A DNA stretch of 64,000 bases from DASZUK01 sp963745595 (GCA_963745595.1 CAVUYB010000015.1:124001-188000), one strand, 5' to 3'. Positions 9,640 to 18,901 are shown, numbered from the stretch's first letter. Numbers and translations: made by a program. Notes: generated by a model not told the origin, from the sequence alone.

Positions 9640-10500
9640 GTGCCCAGCGAGAAACGGGCCCGGCAACGGGCCGGCCGTGAAGTCAAGAAGGCGGCCGAGG
9701 CAAAGGCGACGCGTCGGCGGAAGCTGATCCGGAACGCCCTCGTCGTGGGTGGCCTGGCCGTCGTCGTAGTGGGCTCGGTCCTCTTGATCAACCGACCCTG
9801 GTCCCACTCGTCAGCCGACAGCACCACGACGACGACGGCCAAGAGCACCACGACGACCACGTCAGCGGCATCGACGACCACGGCCAGTACCCAGTACTCG
9901 GCCGCCCAGGCGGCCGCCAACGCCACGGCCACCGCCGCCGGCTGCCCGGCCAGCCCGACGACGAGGGTCAACACCCTGACGTGGTCGTCGTACCCGGCGA
10001 TGACGATCGACACGTCGAAGACGTACACGGCCACGGTCAAGACCACGGCCGGCACATTCACGATCACCCTCGACGCCAAGCAGGCCCCGAAGACGGTCAA
10101 CAACTTCGTGTTCCTGGCCGACAAGAACTACTTCCACTGCGTGATCTTCCACCGGGTGATCACCAACTTCATGGACCAGACGGGCGACCCGACCGGCACC
10201 GGGAAGGGCGGCCCGGGCTACGAGTTCGCCAACGAGAACGTCCCGACGTCGTACGCCACCGGCGACGTCGCCATGGCCAACTCCGGCGGGACAGCCTCCA
10301 ACGGCAGCCAGTTCTTCCTGGTGGTCCCCGGCGGGGCCACAACGCTGAACCAGGATCTGACCAGCGGCGACAAGTACTCGGTCTTCGGGACGATCAGCTC
10401 GGGTATGACAGTGGTCGAGAAGATCAACGCTGACGGCAGCTCGTCGGGAACGCCCAACGTCATCCAGCGAATCCTGTCCGTCACCGTTCACCAGAGCTGA
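9640..10500 (+). CDS. Membrane-anchored cyclophilin-type peptidyl-prolyl isomerase
   Basis: A 286-residue protein that catalyses cis-trans isomerisation of prolyl bonds, probably outside the membrane. It has a basic N terminus (residues 1-32), one membrane helix (about 33-52), a Thr/Ser/Ala-rich linker with two runs of threonine (58-85) and a cyclophilin domain (about 115-286). The domain includes FHRVI, the TGTGKGGPGY segment, MANSGG...SNGSQFFL and SVFG. The start is GTG at 9640. It is followed by a second, cytosolic cyclophilin, a tandem arrangement common in actinobacteria. Confidence 0.9.
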   Translation: MPSEKRARQRAGREVKKAAEAKATRRRKLIRNALVVGGLAVVVVGSVLLINRPWSHSSADSTTTTTAKSTTTTTSAASTTTASTQYSAAQAAANATATAAGCPASPTTRVNTLTWSSYPAMTIDTSKTYTATVKTTAGTFTITLDAKQAPKTVNNFVFLADKNYFHCVIFHRVITNFMDQTGDPTGTGKGGPGYEFANENVPTSYATGDVAMANSGGTASNGSQFFLVVPGGATTLNQDLTSGDKYSVFGTISSGMTVVEKINADGSSSGTPNVIQRILSVTVHQS

Positions 10501-10572
10501 CCCGACCGATCGATCCGACCCGTCACCGAGCGCCGCCACACCGACGCGCGACGGTGCCAAGAGAGGAGCCCC

Positions 10573-11124
10573 ATGTCCGACGTGCCTGCCACTGACGGCT
10601 CGAGCCCGAAGCGCCAGAAGTTCGACGCGGAGCCGCCGATGGTCATCGACTCGGCGAAGCGATACCGGGCGACGATGGCGACGTCGAAAGGAACGATGGT
10701 CATCGAGCTCGACGCGCTGGCGGCGCCGAAGACGGTCAACAACTTCGTCTACCTGGCCCGGTTCCACTACTACGACGGGATCGTCTTCCACCGGATCATC
10801 CCCGGCTTCGTCCTCCAGGGCGGCGACCCGGAGGGCACCGGACGAGGCGGCCCGGGCTACCGGTTCGCCGACGAGCTGCCGAAGCCGGGCCGGTACCAGA
10901 TCGGTTCACTGGCCATGGCGAACGCCGGACCGAACACCAACGGCAGCCAGTTCTTCGTCATCAGCGGACCCGACGGGGCGGCCCTGCCACCGCAGTACTC
11001 GCTCTTCGGCGCGGTCGTCTCCGGCGGCGACGTCGTCCAGGCCATCGATGCGCTCGGGACGCGCTCGGGCACGCCGAGCGAAGAGGTCGTGATCGAGTCG
11101 GTGACGATCGAAGAGCTCGACTGA
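10573..11124 (+). CDS. Cytosolic cyclophilin-type peptidyl-prolyl isomerase
   Basis: A 183-residue cyclophilin without a signal or membrane segment. The core motifs are FHRIIPGFVLQGGDPEGTGRG, GPGYRFADE, LAMANAG...NGSQFFV and YSLFG, so the active-site Arg and Gln/Phe residues are retained. A GAGAGGAG-type ribosome site (agaggagcc) lies just before the ATG. It is a paralogue of the preceding membrane-anchored enzyme and is probably transcribed with it, 72 bases downstream. Confidence 0.9.
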   Translation: MSDVPATDGSSPKRQKFDAEPPMVIDSAKRYRATMATSKGTMVIELDALAAPKTVNNFVYLARFHYYDGIVFHRIIPGFVLQGGDPEGTGRGGPGYRFADELPKPGRYQIGSLAMANAGPNTNGSQFFVISGPDGAALPPQYSLFGAVVSGGDVVQAIDALGTRSGTPSEEVVIESVTIEELD

Positions 11125-11214
11125 GGGCGAGCGTCGGCCCAGCGTCCATCGACCCGGGCCTGACCGCCGTCGGGGAACATCTAGGCCAGACGGCCTCCGT
11201 TCCCATTGGCCAGA

Positions 11215-11673
11215 TCAGGCGAGCGGTGGCGCGACCTCGTCGACGGCGGCGACCACGATCAGCAGCTCACGGTCCCGCTCATAGGTCAGCAGCTGCTCGG
11301 CGGTGCGGAGGTCGACCCATCGGAGATCGTCGACCTCTTCGTTGACCGTGAACGTGCCGGCCTCGACGTCCATGATCCAATAGGCGACGACCTTCGGCCG
11401 ATCCTTGCGGTCGCGGTACTCGGTATGACCGATGAAGCGACCCAACCGGCACTGCAGGCCGGTCTCTTCCCACACCTCGCGCAGCGCGCAGGCCTCGAGG
11501 GTCTCGCCGGGCTCGAGCTTGCCCTTGGGGAACGACCAGTCGACCCGGGTCGGGCGGTGGACGACGGCGACCTCCGGCCGACCGTCGCCGGCACGGCGGA
11601 CGATGATGCCCCCGGCAGCACGAACCAGCTCGCCAGCCTGCCGTTCCAGGGTCGCCGTCCGTGCGTTGGCCAC
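11215..11673 (-). CDS. Nudix hydrolase
   Basis: A 152-residue Nudix-fold pyrophosphohydrolase. The Nudix box reads GKLEPGETLEACALREVWEE followed by TGL, with every conserved G, R and E in place. A preceding DWSFPKGK is typical of MutT-like or diadenosine-polyphosphate-type members. The substrate cannot be told from sequence. The GTG at 11673 was chosen because the domain begins a few residues later and an upstream ATG would run into the divergent CYTH-CHAD promoter region. The neighbour encodes a polyphosphate-related protein, which fits nucleotide or polyphosphate housekeeping. Confidence 0.82.
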   Translation of the reverse strand: MANARTATLERQAGELVRAAGGIIVRRAGDGRPEVAVVHRPTRVDWSFPKGKLEPGETLEACALREVWEETGLQCRLGRFIGHTEYRDRKDRPKVVAYWIMDVEAGTFTVNEEVDDLRWVDLRTAEQLLTYERDRELLIVVAAVDEVAPPLA

Positions 11674-11789
11674 GTCTCCGAGACTACCGGGCAGCGCGCC
11701 AGCTGGGGTGCATCTGCCCACGTCACGTGGGCCGGGCGTGGCCAAGGCGTCACGGAGGACCCGAGCGGCCGCCGGGTTACCATCGGCGG

Positions 11790-13703
11790 ATGGCCGAGAA
11801 CGAGGTCGAGGTCGAGTGGCAGTTCGACGCGCTCGACCTGCGACCGGTGGAGCGCTGGCTGGCCGCCCTTCCCCTGCTGCCGCCGGGACGTTTGCCGCAG
11901 CTCACCGCCCAGGCCAAGCCGCCGCGGCGACTCACCGACCGCTATCTCGACACCGACGACTGGCGAATCGGCCGGGCCGGCCTCGTGCTCCGCACCCGTC
12001 GTCGCGGCCGACACGACGAGGCGACGCTCAAGGATCGGCAACCGGCCGGCCGCGATGGCTTGCGAGAACGTCTCGAGATCAGCGAGGCGCTCCCCGCCGC
12101 GGGACTTCCGGCGCTCGGGTCGGACGGCCCGGTGGGTTGGCGGCTGGCGGCGGTCGCCGGCCACCGTCCGCTCCGCCAGGTTCTCGAGGTCCGGACCCGG
12201 CGCCGGCCGTTCTCCCTGCGGATCGACGGGGAAGAGGTGGCGGAGGTGGCGCTCGACGACACGGTGGTCGACGTCGGCCCCGGGCAGCCGCCGGTGCGGC
12301 TACGTCGGGTGGAGGTCGAGGTGGTTCCCCGTTGGGTCGACGACCTGGAACCGTTGGTCCGGGATCTCCGCACGGCCAGCGGGTTGCAGCCAGCGACGCT
12401 CTCCAAGTTCGAGGCCGGGCTACTGGCCCTCGGAGTGACGATCCCCGGCCCGCCGGACCTCGGGCCGACCGAGGTCGTGGCCACGTCGACCCTCGGTGAC
12501 CTGGCCTATGCCATGCTCCGCCGCCACCTCGCGGTGCTGCTGGCGAAGGAGCCCGGCACCAGGTTGGGCGAGGACATCGAAGAGCTCCACGACATGCGGG
12601 TCGCCACCCGGCGGCTGCGGGCGGCCATCGACCTGTTCGCCGACGCATTCCCCGTCCGGGCCCGCGGGCTGCGGGACGAGCTGAGCTGGCTGGCCGCGGT
12701 GCTCGGCGGCGTCCGCGACCTCGACGTCCAGATCGACAACCTCGACGACATGGTCCCCGCGACGGCCGCCGCGCCGCTCGAGCACCTCCGCCACCTGCTC
12801 CAGCGCGAGCACCGGGTGGCCCGCCGGGCTCTTCTGGAGGCGCTCGACTCGCCCCGCTGGGAACGTCTGGCCGCCGGGCTCGTCGGCCTGGCCCAGCAGG
12901 GCCCGAACCGCCGGTCGGCCACGGTCCGGCAACCCGCCGCACTGGCCGTTCCCGAGCTCGTCCTCGTGCGCCACCGGGCCGTCGTCAAGGCGGCTCGCCG
13001 GGCCCGGCGGAGCGAATTGGCGAGCGACTTCCATCGGCTGCGCATCCGGTGCAAGCGGCTCCGGTACTCCCTCGAATTCGTGGCCGGCGTCTACGGCGGC
13101 CGGACGGAGCGGTACACCCGGCGCCTCGCCAAGATCCAGGACGCCCTCGGTCTCATGCAGGACGCGGAGGTCGCGACCCGGCGACTCCACGAGCTGGCCA
13201 CCACCGGCGACCTGCCGCCCGCCACCGTCTTCGTCATGGGCGGCGCGGCCGAGCGGTACGACCGCCGGGCGACCGATCTCCAATCGACGATGGCCCGCCG
13301 ACTCGACGTCCTCGACGGCAAGGACTGGACCACCCTCACTGGCACGATGGAGCGACGTCGGACCGCGGCCGAGGCGGCGCGGCCGTCGCCCCTGCCCGCA
13401 CCCGTCCCCCCGGCCCGCCCGACCGGCCCCGAAACCCAGATCCGCCCTGAAACCCCGGTCGGTCCCGAAACCGAAACCCGGCCAGGCCCGGCCCTCGAGG
13501 TCTACGGCGGCGAAGCCAGTCCGGACGACGGTGACGCCGAGGTCGAGACCAGCGGGACCGTCGAACCGATCCCCGCTCCGGTCACCCCCACCACCCCGGC
13601 AGAGCTACCGACCCTCGAGCCGGCGGACGCGGGGCCAGTCGGCGGTGGCGGTGGTGGCGGGGTGATCGTCGAATGGTCCCGATCGACCGGGGCGGAGGCC
13701 TGA
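11790..13703 (+). CDS. CYTH-CHAD domain protein (triphosphate/polyphosphate-binding)
   Basis: A 637-residue protein with an N-terminal CYTH domain (about 1-200) beginning with the signature EVEVEWQF, an ExExE metal-triphosphate tunnel motif. A CHAD domain follows (about 225-515) with LHDMRVATRRLRAA and a second basic helix FHRLRIRCKRLRY, both histidine/arginine-rich as in polyphosphate-binding CHAD proteins. The last 110 residues are a Pro/Glu/Thr-rich low-complexity tail ending in a Gly run. The CYTH part could be an inorganic triphosphatase; CHAD probably targets polyphosphate. The start is the ATG directly before the ExExE motif. Confidence 0.88.
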   Translation: MAENEVEVEWQFDALDLRPVERWLAALPLLPPGRLPQLTAQAKPPRRLTDRYLDTDDWRIGRAGLVLRTRRRGRHDEATLKDRQPAGRDGLRERLEISEALPAAGLPALGSDGPVGWRLAAVAGHRPLRQVLEVRTRRRPFSLRIDGEEVAEVALDDTVVDVGPGQPPVRLRRVEVEVVPRWVDDLEPLVRDLRTASGLQPATLSKFEAGLLALGVTIPGPPDLGPTEVVATSTLGDLAYAMLRRHLAVLLAKEPGTRLGEDIEELHDMRVATRRLRAAIDLFADAFPVRARGLRDELSWLAAVLGGVRDLDVQIDNLDDMVPATAAAPLEHLRHLLQREHRVARRALLEALDSPRWERLAAGLVGLAQQGPNRRSATVRQPAALAVPELVLVRHRAVVKAARRARRSELASDFHRLRIRCKRLRYSLEFVAGVYGGRTERYTRRLAKIQDALGLMQDAEVATRRLHELATTGDLPPATVFVMGGAAERYDRRATDLQSTMARRLDVLDGKDWTTLTGTMERRRTAAEAARPSPLPAPVPPARPTGPETQIRPETPVGPETETRPGPALEVYGGEASPDDGDAEVETSGTVEPIPAPVTPTTPAELPTLEPADAGPVGGGGGGGVIVEWSRSTGAEA

Positions 13704-13739
13704 GCCGGCGGAGCCGGCCCGGTCAAGCCCCGGCGGCTT

Positions 13740-14108
13740 TCAAGCCAGCGGGAACGACTGCTCGTCGTCGCCGATCAGCAGCCGAGGGTGCTCAGTGACG
13801 ACGAATTCGAGGCGATCGGTATCGAGGAAGCTGCAAATGTCGGTCCAGACGACGGCGAAATCGTCCTCGGCCATGTGGGCCCGGTACTCGTCCATCGACT
13901 CGAACCACTGCACCGTGACGCCGTCGAACCCCGGGTCGTCATCACCGGCATAGTCGTCGAGCGGCCGAGGATGCTGCTCGTACCGGACGACGTGGCTCCC
14001 GCTGCGAGTCGAGCCGATGAGCGGTCCGTGGACCGTCCGCCAGTGGTCGTGGAACTCCGCCGGCGTCGTCCCGGGCTTGCGGCGCAGGAGGCAGGTCAGT
14101 CGGACCAC
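13740..14108 (-). CDS. EthD-like dimeric alpha/beta-barrel protein
   Basis: A 122-residue protein resembling EthD and related ferredoxin-like dimeric barrels: an N-terminal strand MVRLTCLLRRK, the TPAEFHDHWRTVHGPLI helix typical of the family, and a later QWFESMDEYRAHM segment. Such proteins act as small oxidoreductase, dehalogenase or cyclase partners, but no catalytic role can be assigned from sequence. It is convergent with the CYTH-CHAD gene and divergent from the mycothiol-type gene at 14306. Confidence 0.65.
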   Translation of the reverse strand: MVRLTCLLRRKPGTTPAEFHDHWRTVHGPLIGSTRSGSHVVRYEQHPRPLDDYAGDDDPGFDGVTVQWFESMDEYRAHMAEDDFAVVWTDICSFLDTDRLEFVVTEHPRLLIGDDEQSFPLA

Positions 14109-14269
14109 GGCGGAGCTCCGATCGTGTGCACCTCCCCAACCTACGGCACTGCGCCGAACGGATGGTCTGGAGGCTCCACGTTGACCGTGAAATTAGGGAA
14201 CGCGAAATTGGGATTGCCTCGACACCGGGCACCGGCGACACCCGAAAGTAGCGTGACGCATGATCGTTA

Positions 14270-14302
14270 GTTATAACTTACGTAAGATACTGCTAACGTA
14301 AG
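14270..14302 (+). promoter_or_regulatory. Triple palindromic operator immediately before the gene at 14306
   Basis: An AT-rich patch in GC-rich surroundings holds GTTATAAC (14270-14277, perfect palindrome), CTTACGTAAG (14277-14286, perfect palindrome) and CTAACGTAAG (14293-14302). The two TAAG sites are 16 bases apart and the second ends three bases before the ATG, so a bound protein would block initiation. The arrangement resembles a TetR- or MarR-type operator, but no such regulator is adjacent. Confidence 0.6.
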
Positions 14303-14305
14303 TCC

Positions 14306-14932
14306 ATGACAAAGACCGAGGTGTGGAGGCACATCCACGACGAGCGGAGCTCGCTGGCCGACCTGTTGTCGTCGCTGACGGCGGACCAGTGGGCCGCGCC
14401 GTCGTGGTGCGCCGGCTGGTCGGTGCAGCTGACGGCCGGGCACGTCCTCGCGGCGGCCGAGCAGACGGTCCCGAACTTCTACCGGGAGCTGGCCACGGCC
14501 GGTTTCCGGTTCGACGTGTTCACCGACCGCGGCGCCCGGAAACTGGGGGCGCTCGAGCCCGACGAGCTCGTCCGCCGGCTCCGAGCCCGGACGTCGACCA
14601 CCAACCACCCCCCGGCGCCGATCGTCGCCATGCTCGGCGAGGTGATCGCCCACGGCGAGGACATTCGCCGTCCCCTGGGTCTGCGCCACCGGCCGTCCGA
14701 CGCCGCGCTGGTCGCCGTGGCGGACAGCTGGAAGCGGACGAACCTCTTGATCGGCAGCAAGCGACGGATCGCCGGCCTGCGGCTCCAGGCCTCGGACCTG
14801 GCCTGGTCCCACGGCGACGGTCCGGAGGTGATCGGCCCGATGCTGTCCCTCGTCATGGCCATGGTCGGCCGGAAGGAGGCCCAGGCGGACCTGTCGGGGG
14901 AGGGCCTAGTCGTTCTGACGGCGCGATCCTGA
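14306..14932 (+). CDS. Mycothiol-dependent maleylpyruvate isomerase-family (DinB-like) protein
   Basis: A 208-residue helical-bundle protein of the actinobacterial TIGR03083/MDMPI-like group. Landmarks are the N-terminal WRHIHDERSSLADLL, the SWCAGWSVQLTAGHVLA segment with the first metal-ligand histidine, and IAHGEDIRRPLG with the second His and Glu. Family members use mycothiol or bacillithiol in isomerase or transferase reactions; the substrate is unknown here. The ATG sits at the end of an unusual palindromic operator, suggesting induced expression and a short or absent leader. Confidence 0.72.
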   Translation: MTKTEVWRHIHDERSSLADLLSSLTADQWAAPSWCAGWSVQLTAGHVLAAAEQTVPNFYRELATAGFRFDVFTDRGARKLGALEPDELVRRLRARTSTTNHPPAPIVAMLGEVIAHGEDIRRPLGLRHRPSDAALVAVADSWKRTNLLIGSKRRIAGLRLQASDLAWSHGDGPEVIGPMLSLVMAMVGRKEAQADLSGEGLVVLTARS

Positions 14933-14961
14933 CACCGACGCAGCTTGTAGCCTCGCGGCCC

Positions 14962-16518
14962 ATGGATCACACCATGTCCCAGCGGCTCGACGACCTGCTG
15001 GCCCGCAAAGAGCAGGCCCTCCATGCCGGCAGTCCGGCCTCGGTGGAAAAGCACCACGCCAAGGGCAAGATGACCGCTCGGGAACGGATCGACTACCTGC
15101 TGGACGACGGCTCGTTCCAGGAGCTCGACATGCTGGCCCGCCACCGGGCCCACGGGATGGGGCTCGACGACAACCGGCCGTACACCGACGGCGTCGTGAC
15201 CGGCTTCGGGACGATCGACGGCCGCCGGGTCTGCGTCTTCAGCCAGGACTTCACCGTCTTCGGCGGTGCCCTCGGCGAGGTCTTCGCCGAGAAGATCCAC
15301 AAGGTCATGGACCTCGCCGCGTCGACCGGCGTCCCGATGATCGGCCTCAACGACGGCGCGGGAGCCCGCATCCAAGAGGGCGTCGTCTCGCTCCACTCGT
15401 ACGGCGGGATCTTCCACCGCAACGTCACGGCGTCCGGCGTCATCCCTCAGATCAGCGTGATTCTCGGGCCGTGCGCCGGCGGGGCGGTCTACTCGCCGGC
15501 GATGACCGACTTCATCTTCATGGTCCAGGGCACGTCGCACATGTTCATCACCGGCCCGGACGTCGTGAAAACGGTGACCGGCGAGGACGTGACGCTGGAG
15601 GATCTCGGCGGCGCGATGAGCCACGCCACGAAGTCGGGGGTGGCGACGTTCGTCTCCGCCGACGAGAAGGCCTGTCTGGACGACGTCCGCTACCTGCTCG
15701 GCTTCCTCCCGTCGAACAACTTGGAGGAGCCGCCGCCGGTCGTCTCCGGCGACGACCCCGAGCGGTCGACGCCGGAGCTCGTCGACCTCATGCCGCCGTC
15801 GCCGAACCTGCCGTACGACATGAAGAAGGTCATCGCCGCGGTCGTCGACGACGGTGACTACCTCGAGATCCACGCCCACTGGGCGATGTCGATCACCTGC
15901 GGCTACGCCCGTATCGACGGCCGGGTCGTCGGCATCGTCGGCAACCAGCCGGCCGTGCTCGCCGGAGTGCTCGACATCGACTCGTCGGAGAAGGCCGCCC
16001 GGTTCGTCCGAACGTGCGACGCGTTCAACATCCCGCTCGTCACCTTCGTCGACGTGCCCGGCTTCATGCCCGGCACCGATCAGGAGTACGGCGGGATCAT
16101 CCGGCACGGGGCGAAGCTGCTCTACGCCTACTGCGAGGCGACCGTCCCGCGGATCCAGATCATCACCCGCAAGGCGTACGGCGGCGCGTACGTCGTCATG
16201 AACTCGAAGTCGATCGGCGCCGACCTGGCCTTCGCCTGGCCGTCGGCCGAACTGGCCGTCATGGGGCCGCAGGGCGCGGTCGAGATCCTCAACCGGCGCG
16301 ATCTGGCCGAGGCCAGCGACCCGGTCGCCCGGCGGGCGGAGCTCGTCGACGAGTACACCGAGCGCTACGCCAACCCGTACATCGCGGCCGAGCGCGGCTA
16401 CGTCGACGACGTCATCTCCCCGGCCGATACCCGCAAGGTCCTCGTCCAGAGCCTGGCCATGCTGGCGTCGAAGCGGGAGGACCTGCCCCACCGCAAGCAC
16501 GGGAACGTCCCGCTCTGA
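14962..16518 (+). CDS. pccB: Acyl-CoA carboxylase beta subunit (propionyl-CoA carboxylase type)
   Basis: A 518-residue carboxyltransferase subunit that transfers CO2 from biotin to propionyl-CoA or a related acyl-CoA, giving methylmalonyl-CoA. It has the crotonase-like halves with NDGAGARIQEGV and an oxyanion glycine pair in GPCAGGAVYSPAMTDF, then DVPGFMPGTDQEYGGIIRHG, RKAYGGAYVVM and AVMGPQGAVEIL in the C-terminal half. Length is normal. The ATG at 14962 gives MDHTMSQRL; the second ATG four codons later is also possible. The epsilon subunit overlaps its stop, and a B12-dependent mutase follows convergently, consistent with propionate or ethylmalonyl-CoA metabolism. Confidence 0.93.
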   Translation: MDHTMSQRLDDLLARKEQALHAGSPASVEKHHAKGKMTARERIDYLLDDGSFQELDMLARHRAHGMGLDDNRPYTDGVVTGFGTIDGRRVCVFSQDFTVFGGALGEVFAEKIHKVMDLAASTGVPMIGLNDGAGARIQEGVVSLHSYGGIFHRNVTASGVIPQISVILGPCAGGAVYSPAMTDFIFMVQGTSHMFITGPDVVKTVTGEDVTLEDLGGAMSHATKSGVATFVSADEKACLDDVRYLLGFLPSNNLEEPPPVVSGDDPERSTPELVDLMPPSPNLPYDMKKVIAAVVDDGDYLEIHAHWAMSITCGYARIDGRVVGIVGNQPAVLAGVLDIDSSEKAARFVRTCDAFNIPLVTFVDVPGFMPGTDQEYGGIIRHGAKLLYAYCEATVPRIQIITRKAYGGAYVVMNSKSIGADLAFAWPSAELAVMGPQGAVEILNRRDLAEASDPVARRAELVDEYTERYANPYIAAERGYVDDVISPADTRKVLVQSLAMLASKREDLPHRKHGNVPL

Positions 16519-16754
16519 TGGCCGGCGCTGCCGGCGACCCCGGGGTCGACGCCGCACTGGCACCGTACGCGGCGCGGCCTGAGCCGGACCCGGCGGTCCT
16601 GGCACTGGTGACCGCGGCGGCCGACCAGCTCTGGACGCGGCCGGTACCACCGACCGACGAGACGGACCCGGCCCACCGGGTCTGGCGGTTCAGCGGCCGT
16701 TGGTGGTCGAAACCGACGCCGCTGCGCCGCGAGCGGCCCTGGTCCGGTCGCTGA
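16518..16754 (+). CDS. Acyl-CoA carboxylase epsilon subunit
   Basis: A 78-residue protein whose ATG shares its A with the TGA of the beta subunit (TGATG). The N terminus is Ala/Pro-rich, there is a helix DPAVLALVTAAADQLW, and the C terminus carries VWRFSGRWWSKP, the tryptophan-rich motif that marks the small epsilon subunits of actinobacterial acyl-CoA carboxylases. These subunits stabilise the alpha-beta holoenzyme and raise activity. No alpha (biotin) subunit is encoded in the window. Confidence 0.82.
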   Translation: MAGAAGDPGVDAALAPYAARPEPDPAVLALVTAAADQLWTRPVPPTDETDPAHRVWRFSGRWWSKPTPLRRERPWSGR

Positions 16755-16775
16755 CCGACCGGTCGATCCCAGACC

Positions 16776-18833
16776 TCATTCGATGTCGAGATCGAGGTCT
16801 GGGCGGCTGAGGGTCCGAGCTCGTTCGGCGACGTCAGTGGCCAAGTCGGCCAGGCCCGAGCGAGCCCGGTGGCGCTCGACCAGGCCGACCATGTCGGCAA
16901 CGATCCGGTCGAGCTCGAAGTCCTTCGGCGTGTAGATGGCGGCGACGCCCTTGCCCCGGAGCACGTCGGCGTCGTCCGGCGGGATGATGCCGCCGACGAC
17001 GACGTCGGCATCGACCCGGGCGGCCCGGAGCCGGTCGAGGATCTCGGGGACGAGCTCGAGGTGGGACCCGGACAGGATCGACAGCCCGACGAGATCGACG
17101 TCCTCGTCCCGGGCGGCCGCGACGATCTGCTCGGGCGTCAGCCGGATGCCCTGGTAGATGACCTCGAAGCCAGCGTCTCGGGCGGCGACGGCGATCTGCT
17201 CCGCCCCGTTCGAGTGGCCGTCGAGCCCGGGCTTCGCTACAAGGAGCCGGGGCGGCCCGCCGGTGGCCGCGGCGAGCGCCTTCACCCGCTCGACGATCGG
17301 TGCCATCTCCGGCCCGCGGTGGCCGGCCGCGCCGCCGACGCCGGTCGGGGCGCGGTACTCGCCGAACACCTCCCGCAGGGCTCCCGCCCACTCCCCGGTG
17401 GTGCCGCCGGCGTGGGCGAGGGCGATCGTGGCCTCCATCACGTTCGCCATCTCGTCGGTCGCGGCCCGCCGAAGCTCGTCGAGCGCCCGGGCGACCGCGC
17501 CGGTGTCCCGCCGGCGGCGCCACTCGGCCACGTCGGCCTGCAGCTCGGCCTCGACGGTCGGGTCGACCTTCAGGATGCTCTCCGCGCCCTCGTCGCCGGT
17601 CAGCGGCGACGGCGCGGTCTCGATGAAGCAGTTGACCCCGACGACCTGTTGCTCACCGGTCTCGATCCGCCGCACCCGGTCCGACTGGCTCCGGACGAGC
17701 CGCGTCTTCAGCTCGTCGATCGCCTCGAACGCGCCGCCCAAGCCGAGGACATCGGCGAGCTCGTCGCCAGCCGCGTCGATCAGCTCGGCCGTCTTCGCCT
17801 CGATGACCTTCGATCCGTCGAAGATGTCGTCGTACTCCAAGAGATCGGACTCGTAGGCCAGGATCTGCTGGATCCGCAGCGACCACTGCTGGTCCCACGG
17901 GCGGGGCAGTCCGAGCGCCTCGTTCCAGGCCGGCAGCTGGATGGCCCGGGCCCGGGCGTTCTTCGACAGCGTCACGCCGAGCGCCTCGAGGACGATCCGG
18001 GGCACGTTGTTCTCCGGCTGCTGCTCGGTCAGGCCGAGCGAGTTGACCTGGACGCCGTAGCGGAAGCGGCGCAGCTTGGCGTCCTCGACTCCGTAGCGCT
18101 CACGGCAGATCCGGTCCCACATGGCGGTGAACGCCCGCATCTTGCACGTCTCCTCGACGAACCGGACGCCGGCGTTGACGAAGAAGCTGATCCGGCCGAC
18201 GACGGTCGGCAGGTCGGTCTCGGGTACTTTCCCCGACGTCCGTACCGCGTCGAGGACGCCGATGGCCGTCGCCAGGGCGTACGCCACCTCCTGGACCGGC
18301 GTCGCGCCCGCCTCCTGGAGGTGGTAGCTGCAGACGTTGATCGGGTTCCACTTCGGCACCCGCTGGACGGTGTAGGCGATCGTGTCGACGGTCAGCCGGA
18401 GGCTGGGTTGGGGCGGGAAGATGAACGTGCCGCGACTCAGGTACTCCTTGACGATGTCGTTCTGCGTCGTCCCCTGTAGGGCGGTCGGGTCGACGCCGTG
18501 GTCCTCCGCGTTGGCGACGTACAACCCGAGCAACCAGGCCGCGGTGGCGTTGATCGTCATCGACGTGTTCATCTCGGCCACCGGGATGCCGTCCATCAAC
18601 TCGCGCATGTGACCGAGGTGGGCCACCGGCACGCCGACCTTGCCGACCTCGCCGGCCGCGGCCGGGTCGTCGGGGTCGTAGCCGGTCTGCGTCGGCAGAT
18701 CGAAGGCGATCGAGAGGCCGGTCTGGCCCTTGGCCAGGTTCGTCCGGTAGAGCGCGTTCGACGCCCGGGCGGTGGAGTGGCCCGAGTACGTCCGCATCAT
18801 CCACGGCTTGGCCCGTTCCGGCATCGTTACCAT
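16776..18833 (-). CDS. meaA: Coenzyme B12-dependent acyl-CoA mutase, ethylmalonyl-CoA mutase (MeaA) type
   Basis: A 685-residue single-chain mutase. The N-terminal barrel (about 1-510) includes SIAFDLPTQTGYDPDDP, AEMNTSMTINATAAWLLGLY, NPINVCSYHLQEAGATPVQE and a NNVPRIVLEALG segment. The C-terminal cobalamin-binding domain has KPGLDGHSNGAEQIA, with the DxHxxG histidine that replaces the lower axial ligand, and SILSGSHLELVPEIL. These sequences are closest to what I know of ethylmalonyl-CoA mutases (MeaA); methylmalonyl- or isobutyryl-CoA mutase are the alternatives. It follows the hydroxyacyl-CoA dehydrogenase on the same strand. Confidence 0.86.
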   Translation of the reverse strand: MVTMPERAKPWMMRTYSGHSTARASNALYRTNLAKGQTGLSIAFDLPTQTGYDPDDPAAAGEVGKVGVPVAHLGHMRELMDGIPVAEMNTSMTINATAAWLLGLYVANAEDHGVDPTALQGTTQNDIVKEYLSRGTFIFPPQPSLRLTVDTIAYTVQRVPKWNPINVCSYHLQEAGATPVQEVAYALATAIGVLDAVRTSGKVPETDLPTVVGRISFFVNAGVRFVEETCKMRAFTAMWDRICRERYGVEDAKLRRFRYGVQVNSLGLTEQQPENNVPRIVLEALGVTLSKNARARAIQLPAWNEALGLPRPWDQQWSLRIQQILAYESDLLEYDDIFDGSKVIEAKTAELIDAAGDELADVLGLGGAFEAIDELKTRLVRSQSDRVRRIETGEQQVVGVNCFIETAPSPLTGDEGAESILKVDPTVEAELQADVAEWRRRRDTGAVARALDELRRAATDEMANVMEATIALAHAGGTTGEWAGALREVFGEYRAPTGVGGAAGHRGPEMAPIVERVKALAAATGGPPRLLVAKPGLDGHSNGAEQIAVAARDAGFEVIYQGIRLTPEQIVAAARDEDVDLVGLSILSGSHLELVPEILDRLRAARVDADVVVGGIIPPDDADVLRGKGVAAIYTPKDFELDRIVADMVGLVERHRARSGLADLATDVAERARTLSRPDLDLDIE

Positions 18834-18874
18834 TCTGCCCCCCTACCCGGGTGGTGACGCCCCGGGGGTGCCCG

Positions 18875-18890
18875 CCGGACCCTCGTCCGG
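18875..18890 (-). terminator. Possible hairpin between the hydroxyacyl-CoA dehydrogenase and mutase genes
   Basis: A 6-bp perfect stem CCGGAC/GTCCGG around a cctc loop lies in the 68-base gap between these minus-strand genes. There is no T tract. It may attenuate read-through or simply reflect GC-rich sequence. Confidence 0.35.
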
Positions 18891-18901
18891 GGGCCCACGT
18901 C

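Noticed and set aside
14479..16650. 723-codon minus-strand open frame opposite pccB
   Set aside because: Antisense shadow of a clear carboxylase gene.
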